Of a DNA stretch of 64,000 nt, positions 53,236 to 64,000 are shown piece by piece; the stretch's first letter is position 1, and every line of letters begins with the position of its first letter. The translations under genes and the position numbers were made by a program. The DNA is from Warburgia ugandensis (taxonomy: Eukaryota; Streptophyta; Magnoliopsida; Canellales; Canellaceae). Under the pieces are notes generated by a model that did not search any database, was not told the DNA's origin, and saw nothing but the letters and a program-made list of their open reading frames with translations. Where the stretch lies: the NCBI GenBank assembly GCA_035236585.1, contig CP141128.1, positions 37,678,684-37,742,683 of the forward strand, written 5' to 3'.

Positions 53236-55116
53236 CTATTCAGTCAAAAATGCCTTCTTTTGAACATTTAGTTTTCTTTTTATGGTGCGTAAGTCTTTTG
53301 AGAATTTGGCATATGATGAGATTTGTTTTATTGCGTCTAAGATCAGTATGTTGATCTTGACTTGCTTGAAAATCTCTAAAATATCTTTGTTAGAGGCAGA
53401 CTTTGGAGCATGACACAACCTTTGGGGAAATGGAGCAGGTATAAGACATTGGTCAACCGGTGAAATAGGGTCCTTCTGTTTAGAGTTTTCTTTAACTTTC
53501 ATGGAATTTTCTACCTTTTTAGTCTTTTGGGGCTCATCTTTCTCAATTCTTTTACTGCTCCTAAGAATGCTAACAACCTTAGTCTATTCCATGGTAGAGC
53601 TGGGTGATTCATCAGATGCATTAATGCTAACTGCATGCACTCCCTTAAGGTTTGCTTGCTGTTGAGCTGGGAACTTTTCTTTTTCCATACTTTGCATCCA
53701 TTGACTCATCATGTTCTTTATTTCATTCATAGACTAATTGGTTTGTTTTAACTGGGCTTCTAATTGAGAAATTTTCCTCTCCTGGTTTTGAATCTGTAGA
53801 TTGTTATTATCCTCTACATGCCTTTTGGGTGGGGGCAAGTAAAGTCCAGAAGAAGTGGGTTGATGAGTTTGGTATGCTAGGGTAAGAAGTTCTTGGTTTT
53901 GTTGATGAGGTTGATATGGTCCTAGTTGTGGAACATTGGCAGTGGATCCATTTTTTCAACTGAAGTTTGGATGGTTTCTCCAGTTGGGGTTGTAAGTCTT
54001 TGAATATGGGGAGAAAGGTCTTTTATATGTGTTAAGTGCACTAGCTTGATTATGAAGTACCTCTTAGAATGCTGGAATGGTAGGACATTCCTGAGTAAGA
54101 TGGGTGGTACTTTCACATATGCTACACGCTTGTTCTTCCTTCTTCAAGTTTTCTTTCCCATTTCTATTACTTCTACTTTTCTAGCTAGCGATGCTACTCT
54201 AGCATTGATATCATCTTTTTCAGACATAAGCATGCATGCCTCCTCTAGCATGGGTGTTATTGGGCTTAGGTCTATCTATATGTTCTATTCTTTCTGAGTC
54301 AGCCCAAGGCTGTGCACTTTCAACTAGCCATTTCAAATACTCCTTCGCCTCATTTGATTGTTTGTTCAGAAAGTTACCATTGTACATCATTTCTATGAAC
54401 TGACGCATGTTAGAATTAAGTCCTTTATAAAAGAAGCTGATGACGCGCCGTGGTTCATAACCATGATGTGGGCAAGTGAGTAGTAGATCTTTGAACCTTT
54501 TCCAGCATTGATAGAATGATTCTTTATCCTTCTAGGTAAAGGTCATTATCTTGCGGCGAAGTGTATTTATTTTATGCATAAGAAAAAACTTTTTGAAGAA
54601 TTCCCTAGTCATTTCATTTCAAGTTCTTATAAAACTTGCTGGCAGTGCATTAAACCACATCTTTGCCTTTTCCTTTAAAGAGAAAGGAAAAAGTTTAAGC
54701 TTAACAGTATCAAGACCTATATTTTGTGTTCTCTAGGTACTACATACCTCATCAAATTCTTTAAGGTGCAAGTAAGGACTCTCACTGTCTAAACCATGGA
54801 ATTTGGGAAGTCTAATGCACCAGCATCCTGAGGAAGAATTACATAGGATGGTGTGCTGGTGCGTGTAGGCTGAAGGTAGTCTTTTAAAAGTTTGGCCACA
54901 AAAGTTTTTATAACCCTCATTATTATCCCCATGTTCACTTTGTTGGTCCCACTCCCTATTGTTATTTCTTCTCCAATCTCTATATGGTTGATGATTATTC
55001 CTCCTTGGTGGAGGTTGATGTTCATCATCCATTAGGGGTGGTGGGTCCTCATTCATGATGAGTAGAGGCCCTTGACTAGCATGGGGTGAATTACCCCTTG
55101 AGTGTTGATCAGTCAT
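53236..55116 (-). pseudogene. Athila-like gag (broken)
   Basis: Starts with MTDQHSRGNSPHASQGP at 55116. LPKFHGLDSESPYLHLKEF near 54800 and LFPFSLKEKAKMWFNALPAS (54690-54640) open the gag domain, which continues with REFFKKFFLMHK, ESFYQCWKRFKDLLLTCPHH and MRQFIEMMYNGNFLNKQSNE. An intact zinc knuckle, CSICESTTHLTQEC, lies near 54090-54130. A Gln-rich coiled segment follows (KISQLEAQLKQTNQSMNEI, near 53740), then a Lys-rich C-terminus. Frames change near 54730 and stops occur. Gag would package the RNA. Confidence 0.8.
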
Positions 55117-56347
55117 TTATGTAGCCTGATCTTGTTGTATGTGTTTTTGGTCGTACTTGACTAACCTTCTGATTTTATTGCGTCTCCAGAAGTGCATACA
55201 ATGGAAGCTTTGTTTTTGTTTGGGAAAACTAACCTAAATGATGCAACCCAACTTCTAGAATGATGCACAAACAAAGGGCATACTCAAATAATCCTAAGGC
55301 TAATAAGCAACAATATTTTGACTCTCTTGAATTTGTGTGGGAACGATGCTTTTTTATTAGCCTAGTCTAGCACTCCTCCTCTCTTTTAGATTTGCCTACT
55401 ACTTACCAGTTGGATTCTGCGCTAAGGTGGTTAATACAATCTTCGTGTAAGGAGGCGTTCATACCTCAACAAATATCAACAGAAGGTGAGAGAAAATCAC
55501 TTGGATTTTAAGACACCCACTATAACCACAGTGCTCAAAAACTAATGGAGTGACAATAGATCGCGTCCTATTAAGAGGGTCCTACGAGCATGTGATGGCC
55601 TTATAGGTCTCTTCTAATTAATTTTAAGTTAATTTGAAAGGTAGGGTTGCATGCTTGAGATGATTATCCTAGGTGGGCCAAGAACTGGTGATTAAATTCA
55701 CCCTTGATCTTGTGGGGTCAGGTGCCCTTACTAATTAATTTTGACACACCATGGCAGTTCGATTAATATATAAATCACCTTAAAGTAGTAAATGTGCCCT
55801 AAGACTACAATTAAAAGCAATAAACTAATGTAAAATCCTAAAATGCAACAATTATTAAAGATGCTTTCTATATGCAATTACACTACCAACAATGCAAATT
55901 ATTCTAAATACAAACCCTAATCTAGGAATTAAAAGGAGCGACGGATAGGTTTCTGATGAAGATCAAGTGTGGGCCACCTTATCCCACACTTGCCTTGTAT
56001 TATACAAACCTTTTAAAATTAAAATGAGAATTGCAAATTACAAAGATCCTCATTACAAGATTCACTCAAAAGAAAGGAAAGTCCTAATATAGAAAAGCAG
56101 GAAAATTTCTATTTTGATGAAGATCCACTTGCCAAATTCCTCCACTTTCTAGTTTTCCTAAAAAAGAAAAATAGAAATAAGTACCAAATTCAAGAAACAA
56201 GGTAATTATGAACTAAATTTTTTTGAAAAATGCACTAAAAATGCCTAAAATGCTAAAATTATGCAATTCCTATATAAAAAATTTATTTTTCTATTTTTTT
56301 GATTTTTTTGATTTTTAATTAAATTTTATGAAAACTCCTCTGCAGGT
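55117..56347 (-). other. Athila-like 5' untranslated region
   Basis: 1.23 kb between the primer site and gag. A leader of this length is usual for the lineage. No open frame of note. Confidence 0.6.
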
Positions 56348-56364
56348 CCTCAGCAACGGTGCCA
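56348..56364 (-). other. Primer binding site for tRNA-Asp
   Basis: Minus-strand TGGCACCGTTGCTGAGG against the complement of the plant tRNA-Asp 3' end, TGGCGCCGTTGCCGGGG: 14 of 17 match, the three differences being transitions. It lies six bases inside the 5' LTR, and tRNA-Asp is the usual Athila primer. Confidence 0.8.
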
Positions 56365-56403
56365 AAAACTTGTTGATGTGTTTAACCGCAAGTGTACGGG
56401 CTA

Positions 56404-56438
56404 TTGTAGTATAGCTAATGCAAGTACGGGTCGATCCC
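56404..56438. other. tRNA-Asp-like words at the U5 end
   Basis: Plus strand ttgtagtatag (56404-56414) equals bases about 5-15 of plant tRNA-Asp(GTC). gggtcgatccc (56428-56438) is one base short of its T-arm word. The element RNA is the other strand, so these are complementary to the primer tRNA. The 3' LTR has ttgtactatag and gggtcgattcc at 46195-46229. Confidence 0.6.
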
Positions 56439-57627
56439 ACAGGGATTTGAATTAAAAAATAGGAGTTTAAATAAAATTCAATTGATAAGAATTAAAAATT
56501 AATAACAAAAATTACTAGAATTGGAATAAAAATTTAGATCAAATCAACTGCTAAAAGTTATAGAATTTTCAATTCCAGAATAAATAAAATTAAACTAAAT
56601 AACAAGAAAAATCTACTTTTCTAGCTTAATCACTATTAGTATCTTCAAATTTGATCTTCTTGGAGTTGATCATCCTTCATAACATCTTCATCATGTCTTT
56701 GATTAAAGATCTAACGGTTGAATTTGTTACATTCCTCAAAATCTTAAAGATATGGAGTAAATTGTGATTTTGGGATTTGGATGGTCTAGATCACTTTCGG
56801 GATTTCAGATTAAAGATCAGAGACCTTAATTAAGCTTAGGAATGTCCTAAGAATGAATTCTAAAATTTAATTAAAAATTAGAAAAGAAACAGAGGATAAA
56901 TTGAGAGTTTTTGATTGATTAAGGCTAACATGTTGATTGGGTTATGCCTTAATTGATCTAATATGTATTGGACAGTTCCTGGATAAGCAAAACACAGAGA
57001 AAATAAAACTAAAATAGAATGGGACGCAGAGGTAATTAAAAAGAGGATAGAATGATATTTGAATTATTGTCTAATGAGCAATTTGGAATTTAAGGAAAAC
57101 TGGTATAAAACGAAAATAGAAACCCGACGAGGAGAAGAAGTTGGCAGAGGAGATGGGGGAGCAGGAGGAGGAAGGGAGAAGAGGGAGGTAGGAGAAGATG
57201 AACACAGAAAAACTCGATATGGGTTTTCTTCCTCTAAGCCGTTCGAGTTGGTGAAGGAAAGAATCCATTGATTGGATGGCTCGTGTTGGGCCGGTGATTG
57301 GAAAATCTGGGCATGCTGGCTGGGTTCCGTCTGGTTCTAGAAAACCTGACGATGACGCTAGTGAAGGGTGAATAGAGCAGGGCCAGAGGATTGGAGCAGA
57401 GGAAGGACAAGGCAGAGGAGTTGGGCTAGTGCTGGCTTGGTGTGGGGTTGTCTCGCTTCTAGCGGAGGCAGATTGGAGCAGGGGAGCTGGTTTGGTGCTT
57501 TCCTACCTGACAGAGAGGGGAGAATAATAGAGAACGAGATCAAGAGAAATAGAAGGGGAGGGAGAGTGCGAGAGAGAAAGAACTCGAGGGAGAGAGTGAA
57601 ACGGAGAAGGGGGTTTGGTGCAAGCGG

Positions 57628-57755
<128 letters not shown>

Positions 57756-58268
57756 GTGGGGTGCAGTGAGGGGGAGAGAAGGCAGGTTGTCTGGGAATTC
57801 TGGTGCTTTGTAGGATGGAGGACCCTGGAGAGAGACAGGGGAGGGAATGTACTGGCCTAATCAGTGGTGGTGGGAGCAAGAGAGAGAAATGATAGAGAGA
57901 GGGATGGTGAGAGAAGAAGAGGAGAATAGGGGGTCTGCCTCCTCTAATGTTCCATCCAAAAAGGGGTGGTAGAAGAGAGGGAGCGAGAAGGGATGAGAAA
58001 GGAATGGTGAATATAAGAGGAGAGTAGGAGGGGGAAAAGAGGAAACAATTCCCTCTTCCTCCCAGGAGAGACAGAGATATGTGGAAGGAAAGATAGAAGG
58101 GGGAGAGAACGTGAGAGATGGAATATAAGGGGTGTTTGGTGGTTTCCTCTTCATGCTTTCCTTTTCCTTTTCCTTTTATCTTTCTTCTTTAGTTCCTCAT
58201 GATTAGTAATTCAATATGCATTCCTCTTTTCTTCCATGGTGGAGAGCTATTTTTAACTTAGAAATTCC

Positions 58269-58276
58269 TTTTTATA
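58269..58276 (-). promoter_or_regulatory. Athila-like LTR TATA box
   Basis: TATAAAAA on the minus strand, about 300 bases inside the 5' LTR from its outer end. Confidence 0.5.
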
Positions 58277-58574
58277 GGAAACTATCCCATTTGCATAATT
58301 AATCCTTGATGTATGATCTGCACCATTGACTTTTGATCTGAACCATCTTAGTTCTTTTGGTTAATCTACAAAATAAAAGACCAAATTAGAATAATCTAAA
58401 CTGTACATTAATCATCTAATAAGCTCTAATGAATATCTGGCCATTAATTTTGTCAAATTAAGGTTTGGATGGTCAATCAGAGTTAAATTCAAAATGAACT
58501 AAATTTTGCAAATTTGAATGGTTAGATGATCAAATTGAATGCTAAATTAGGGATATTTGGACTAAAATTGAACA

Positions 58575-60073
58575 CGCAATAGGGAGCACTTACTTGGCTT
58601 GAGACAAGATGTGGTATTCCTTGTTAATAAGGGAATCCTTTACATGTTTCTTCGTGATGATGAGGTTTGAGATTCTATCAATGTTGATTGAGTTTCACTG
58701 AATGTATTATAGGTTTTCCATAAGAAAAGGAAAAGGAATAATTTTGGTGGGTTTTTACTAAGGAAGCGAAAGTAGGATTTTTCTTGAGGACTGTGTTTAG
58801 TATTTGATTCTATCTTTATTGTGTATGTAGACATTAGAATTTTTGTTTACTCACTTGTTCCTTTTTTTTTTTTCTTTTTTTTTTTTTTATGTTCGTTGTA
58901 CAAATTGAATATTGAGCTAAAAATCTAAACATAGTTCTCTTGAATGGATGATCATTAATTAGAGTAATTCAATTATTAATCTTAAGTTTGTTTTGTGGAG
59001 ACATTGTTTCTCTTGCTTAGTAAAAATTTGAAACTAAAGATAGAAAAGAAGGAAATTGATTGAGAAATATAGATTATCCTTGTAATAATGTAAAGCTGAA
59101 GTAAACCTTTACTCCATTTTAGTATTTAAATTTACAAGTAGGTGGTCTTGGGTCTCATTGTCCTCGAAACTAGGATAAAGTTGAGCTAACAGATCTTGAA
59201 TGAAGGTAAATTCATGAGAAACAATATCTCTTTAGGATCCATTCTAGTATCTAGGGCTATTATATCACTATGCTTCTTCCCATCTCTCATTATGCATATT
59301 TCTTTGTTTTGGGACATAGATATTCTAGATACCACTTAAACTCAGACTATGAATCACCAAACCAAGGATCTAAAATTGCACAGAGAGAGAAGGGCTGCGT
59401 AGGTTTTATTTTGAAGACGAAGATCCAAAATCTCTTTTCATATTTTAGCTTTCTGAATATTTTTAAGGGAAAAATTGTACGAAAAATTATATATATATAT
59501 ATATATATATTAAGAAAACCGTAAATTTAAAATAATAAGAATTGCATCCTAGACTCTAAAAGTATTTTCAATTCCATCTTATGTTCAAACTACCGCTAAT
59601 TACCTTAATGGCAGTCTCACGTGGAAGTCTTACTGGGATGTGTGACTGTTGATCGACTGTTTGGACGATGACACGGAAGTTGCTTCAGTAAAAGAAAGAG
59701 AAAAGGACAGAAAAGGTCTCTTTCTTTTAGTTGATTTTGTGAAAAATACATGGCCATTGTCTGTAAAAATTATTTTTTCCTTATATTGTAAAACCCAATC
59801 GAAGTCTCTGTACCATCATCCAACCCCCATCTCTCTCTACGAGAAGTATAGAATCACGCTCAAAAGTGGGGAAAGAGATGCCTACAGAACACACTGAATC
59901 ATGCTAACTTATTCCAAATAGCAGAATGATTCCGTGGCAAAACAACGACAACGAAAACAAAGAAGAGAAATTACAAATAGAAGCTCCATGAATATGCACT
60001 ACAACGACTTACCATATTAACTAATTATGACAAAATAGGATGTACATGCGAAGTTAGCCATGTGGTCATGCTT
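58575..60073. other. Intergenic DNA
   Basis: AT-rich with T-runs at 58861-58889 and an (AT)n tract at 59488-59511. The small open frames at 59270-59524 and 59649-59897 are not recognisable. Confidence 0.5.
59488..59511. repeat. (AT)n microsatellite
   Basis: Twelve uninterrupted AT units. Confidence 0.9.
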
Positions 60074-60573
60074 TCACCATAGCCCCTGCATAGCTCCTAC
60101 AAAAGCTTTTTGGGCCTCCTCAATTACTTTGTATTCTTACCATGGAGATCAACCAATCTCTTTCTAAGGATAATATAATTTGCTCCAACGAGCAATTGCA
60201 GCATATATTTCTGCATGCTGATGTGGTGTGGCTGGACAGTATGGAAGAACTCTAGCTGATCGTCTATATATTTTAAGCATGATCGGAATAGCCTTAGGAC
60301 TCTTCACTTTGGTGATTACAGCAGCATTTGCCAATCTTGAGCATTTCTTTGACGAAAATGAAACCACCGTTTGAATCTGCAACTGCTTCATTACCTAGAG
60401 GCTTCTTTTTCTCTTGGAGAGCAAAAAAAGTGTATCGAAACATGATTTCTTTAGGGTTTTGTTGAAATTCAGAAAATGCATTCTCGAAATGGCATGGATC
60501 ACATCGATGAGCTTGTTGTGAATTCCCAGATCCTATCTAGAATTAGTTTAATCTCGTCCATCTTCTTTTCCAT
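60074..60573 (-). pseudogene. Frameshifted copy of a small plant protein gene
   Basis: Start ATG at 60573-60571. The minus strand in shifting frames encodes MEKKMDEIKLILDRIW, HNKLIDVIHAISRMHFLNF, GNEAVADSNGGFIFVKE, NAAVITKVKSPKAI, DDQLEFFHTVQ, AAIAR and EYKVIEEAQKAFVG, ending in a stop near 60074. I recognise this order as a conserved plant family of about 160-180 residues, whose members read roughly alike around LEFFHTVQ and KVIEEA; I cannot name it or state its function. At least four frameshifts separate the blocks. They run without gaps large enough for introns, suggesting a processed (reverse-transcribed) copy. No poly-A tail was identified. A 75-codon open frame at 60164-60391 mixes true and shifted sequence and is not a separate gene. 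Confidence 0.55.
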
Positions 60574-62136
60574 TTCATGAGGACAAACCAAATGGGAGTT
60601 TGGGTTTCTAGGGTTTCGATTTTTGATTCGAATCGTAGAGCTAGGGTTTGGTATCTAATCTACTTGCCCCATTTTGGTTTTGGCTTTTACTTAGATTTTT
60701 AATTAGTTTACTCGAATTTTCTCTTATTCTTCCACTTTTTTCCCTCATCAACTTAGTTTCCATCCGAGATTTCCTTTGCTTTCTGTTCATAAGCTAGGTG
60801 GGCAGGGTTTCCCAATCAGATTCTAATATTATTCTAGAAAAGGTCTGACATGAGGCGATAAACGTCAGCCATAACCAAAGTTTTAGGCGGATAACGGTTG
60901 AAATACAGGGACGATGCCGAAGCTTTTTTTTCCCCTTTTATTGATTCTTTAAACTGTCTTCTTTTAAAGATTGACTTAGCCCTGCCATATCATAGTTCAA
61001 CTATTAGCTTGGCATTCAAACCTCATCCCAAGCAACCACATTGGACTAGCATTGACGGCTGTACAAACATCAGGTGAAATTAAAAGCACTTGTAGAATTT
61101 GGGGTACAATTGCTGCGATTTTAAGTTCATGGCATTTTTGAAAAGTCTCGAAAAGTATAAGGTTTTTTTGTTACAAATTTTCGTATTTTTAAATGTCGGT
61201 CCAAAGCCACATTAGGGATCCAATGCCAAAGTAGACGAGTAATGTCGGCACAAGACTAACGGTGCGGACTAACTCTGAAAAGAGAAAGACTAATGGTGTG
61301 AACTCGTCTCAGTTTCAGGCTTAAGTGAACTAACGTGTTAGATTGGGGCTGAAATTTAAAATTGAGGATAAAAACGTAAAATTTCAAAAATACAGTATTT
61401 TAATTAGTAATTTTCTTTTCTACTATATCGCCTCCTTATCGGATGGCTTCAAGAGAAGAACGGCCTGGATCTCAAACTCTTGGGCCCACCGGACATTTTC
61501 ATCTTAATGAATAAGACCCATGATCCCTCTTGCTGGAAAATTTCTGCCACATAAATATAGAGATCTAAAGCGTGTTGAATTGGGGGAGAATCGTAAGACT
61601 AAACCACTAGACGATGTTCACGTGCAAGCTAATAATCCATGCGGTGCTAAGTTGCGTGGTGATCCAGGCCCTCGTCTAAAGTACGAAAAGGATCGGCAAC
61701 AGAATCTTTGATGAATCAACTGTTAAGATTTGTTTATCAGATGATGCCCTATTTGGTATGGTTCCAGAAGATAGTAGTTGGTTTCTCACGCAATCAGAGG
61801 GTCCATCATCCTTTTTCGGTGTTAAACGGTTCCTCTTGGAATTTGATGGAACTGGAATAACAATTGGATTTGATTATCAAAAAAGGAAATGAAAACAATT
61901 TGAATTGAGAGCGAAGCAACGGGTCGCAGCAATTCCGTCCTATTATTATTTTCACAAGAGGAAAGGCACAAATAGTGTTTTATTTTATTTTTTTAACCCC
62001 GATGCAAAGCTCCTGTATATGGGTCCGGGAAAGAGGCGGACGACAAATGTCAATAGTACATAACCTTAGACGTTTTCATTTATTTCATCACATTTACTTT
62101 TTCACGAAAATCGCCTGCTTTTGCCCCTTTTAATGG
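60574..62136. other. Intergenic or promoter-proximal DNA
   Basis: No domain recognised. 61440-61720 contains a 63-codon open frame (61520-61711) and a 'tgggcccacc' word of the kind common in plant promoters, upstream of the candidate gene at 62137. Both are weak. Confidence 0.4.
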
Positions 62137-62959
62137 TTGACATGCAAACGTGCTCTGCACACTGTAACTCGCCTGTGTCAAGACCAATCCCAGCACTCTC
62201 TGATCTTTCTTATCTGCCAAGATTCCGTTGCCGGAATCCTTTTTTCTGGCCGAATCACACTCTTATATCGCATGCACGGTAATTTCCGCATGATCTTTCA
62301 ATTCTTGAGTTTGGCGTAATGGTTTTTTTCTGACTATTTATTCCGAGAGTTTGTAGATCCTGCATCGATATTTTAGGGTTCATGTTTTCTGTTTGTTTTA
62401 GTTATAGCTATTGAATGGTTGTAGAATTCTGAATTACTTCAGTTAATGCATGTGCCTGATTTCTTGTTAGAAGATGATATTTTAGTGTTATGCTATTGGG
62501 TATGGATGACTGGAAGGAGGATAGCAGTGGTCGGGGAGGGCAGCAACTGCATTTGTACTTATCTGTTGCAAATTCATTTTTTAATGAACGGTGAAACTTA
62601 AAAGTTTTCTTCTAGCATAAATGATCAAATTGACAGAAACGTAATGCATTTGAAGTCTTTTCTGGCGTTAAATCATTAGACGCGGTGAACCCGTAACGCA
62701 AATGAAGTCCCTTGTTCATATTTTTAATTTTCTCTTTCACGAAACCTGTGACATACAGATATTTAGATATTGGAGTAATTTTGTAGAGAATTAATGAAAT
62801 TGTGCGCAGATTTGGGAAGCATTTCAAGTTGCTGCCTACTTTCTCCGCAAGCTGAAAGCCAGGGCTCTCATAATGTTGATGAAATGGTACAGGTTCCATC
62901 TCAATATGTAATGCATATCACCGAAGCATGTTGGTTTGAGCTAGAAACTCCACCAGAGC
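62137..62959 (+). CDS. Candidate gene start: two exons, product unknown
   Basis: An exon with an ATG at 62272-62274 (or the in-frame ATG at 62137) ends ATGCACG followed by GTAATT at 62279. A second exon could begin at 62810 after a good acceptor (tgtgcgcag). Joining them keeps the frame: MHDLGSISSCCLLSPQAESQ, then GSHNVDEMVQVPSQYVMHI and TEACWFELETPPE. A donor GTATGTT stands at 62960. The implied intron is 531 bases and T-rich. I do not recognise the protein, and there is no visible domain in about 50 residues (or about 95 from the upstream ATG). Support is the splice signals and phase only; an RNA or protein match is needed. It could be chance. Confidence 0.35.
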
Positions 62960-64000
62960 GTATGTTACCAGTGGTTGTGTATATAGTCAAAATAAATTAC
63001 ATACTGAGCATGAAATGGAGTCACCTTTGATATCATGGGTGTTCTTTTGAGGTAATGTCTCTTATTGTACTGCAATGAATAAAGTACAGGTTGCCACCTC
63101 TTGTGATATCATCTTCCTTGCTGCTGCAGTTGTTGTTATGAGATGTTTACTACCATGTGTGGTTTTGGTTAGATTAAGAACTTGGCATCTTCTTCTCTTG
63201 GCCTTATTAATGAATGGCTTAGGTTAAACAGGGGAACATAGTTGCCCTTCAATTTATCTGATGAGTAAAAATGGAGATCCATGCGTCTGATTACTGCCTA
63301 TACCAGTGAAGCAATGGTGGTAATTCCTGGACTGGAAACTTGCCATGTAGTATACTAAATATGAAGAATAATCCTCAGAAAGTTCTTGTTTGAACAGTGT
63401 ATGATGCTAAGTATCGCTGTCAAGATTCACATATACCAAGATATGATGCTAAGTATTCCTGTCATTTGTTTATGGCGGATTTAGTCTGTATTAATAGGTC
63501 TTCCTGTATTACTATGAAGAAGTGGTGCTTTCTCTCATCCTTCGTTATTGAAGAGTAATGGTGTGTCAAACACTATATTATTTTAATATATTGGTTGAGG
63601 TTTGGATTTTAGACATGCATATATTAGCGTCTTAATTGGGGCAATACTGAAACATGATTTAGACATCATAGAGTTAATTGGGGATAACATATGATACATT
63701 CCGTACATGATCCCATAATATAGATGAAAAGTCTGAATCATTGACCTGATGTACTCCAATGCTGAGTAATTCAAAGAACATCAATGACCTCTAGACTTTG
63801 AAACTTGAGTTCCCTGCAAGTCAGATTGTAAGCCTCAGAGTTTTGGCAATAGGCTTGGATACTACTACAACTCCTCATAACCTACTAAGTAGCAGGGGCT
63901 AGAACACAAGCAATTAGAGTAGACAAAGCATAAAAGTCTATGAACTAGATAAAGAAAAGAAAAACCAGAATGGTGCACAAATTGATAATTCTAGCCTACT
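62960..64000. other. Possible intron or intergenic DNA
   Basis: No further exon is convincing. If the candidate gene is real, this would be its second intron and beyond. The open frame at 62612-62899 (minus) is the complement of the candidate exon. Confidence 0.35.

Noticed and set aside
56404-56438. A real tRNA-Asp gene
   Set aside because: Only two words match; the anticodon arm and acceptor stem are absent, so it is not a tRNA gene.

Overview
This is nuclear DNA of a flowering plant. The evidence is Ty3/gypsy LTR retrotransposons of two plant lineages (Tekay/Del-like chromoviruses primed by initiator tRNA-Met, and an Athila-like element primed by tRNA-Asp), a tRNA-derived SINE resembling the plant Au family, LINE 3' ends with the plant RNase H-like domain, a TRIM-like LTR, long (CT)n/(GA)n tracts and low GC. 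I cannot name the species. By my boundaries about three quarters of the window is LTR-retrotransposon sequence, almost all decayed. No intact element and no complete host gene was found.

Layout. 1-23758 is a nest. The backbone is minus-strand Tekay-like element A (protease and gag remnants at 677-1210 and 6093-6924, primer site 7039-7052, 5' LTR 7056-23758). A solo LTR of family D (D1, 1211-6087, 5-bp target duplication) sits in its gag, and another family D LTR end (1-676) sits in its protease. Its LTR is split by plus-strand element C (8132-21717), which has LTRs of about 4 kb and no recognisable coding capacity. The second LTR of C is itself split by a family S LTR (17844-20524). 23759-29724 is older intergenic DNA with an Au-like SINE and a LINE remnant. 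29725-37736 is internally deleted minus-strand element B (gag joined to the integrase C-terminus); its right LTR carries a solo family S LTR (33556-36543, target duplication gcata). A TRIM-like LTR, a second LINE RNase H remnant and a second solo D LTR (D2, 39716-44250, target duplication tcaag) follow. 46162-58574 is a 12.4-kb minus-strand Athila-like element with both LTRs and a broken gag-pol. 58575-64000 looks most gene-like: a frameshifted, apparently intronless copy of a small plant gene (60074-60573, minus) and a possible first-exon/second-exon pair of an unrecognised gene (62137-62959, plus).

How the parts relate. Nothing here works together as an operon or pathway; the order is that of successive transposon insertions. 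Three LTRs with matching 5-bp duplications and no internal sequence show LTR-LTR recombination. The premature stops I could check at codon level in element B, the Athila pol and the LINE all fit C:G to T:A transitions, as expected from methylated, silenced elements.

No new defence, metabolic or mobile system is visible. The signals most worth a second look lie inside the LTRs: a hairpin conserved in structure but changed in sequence across four LTR families, a GATC-dense tract at a comparable place in several families, a shared box near one LTR end, and a stretch at the Athila U5 end complementary to the 5' part of its own primer tRNA.
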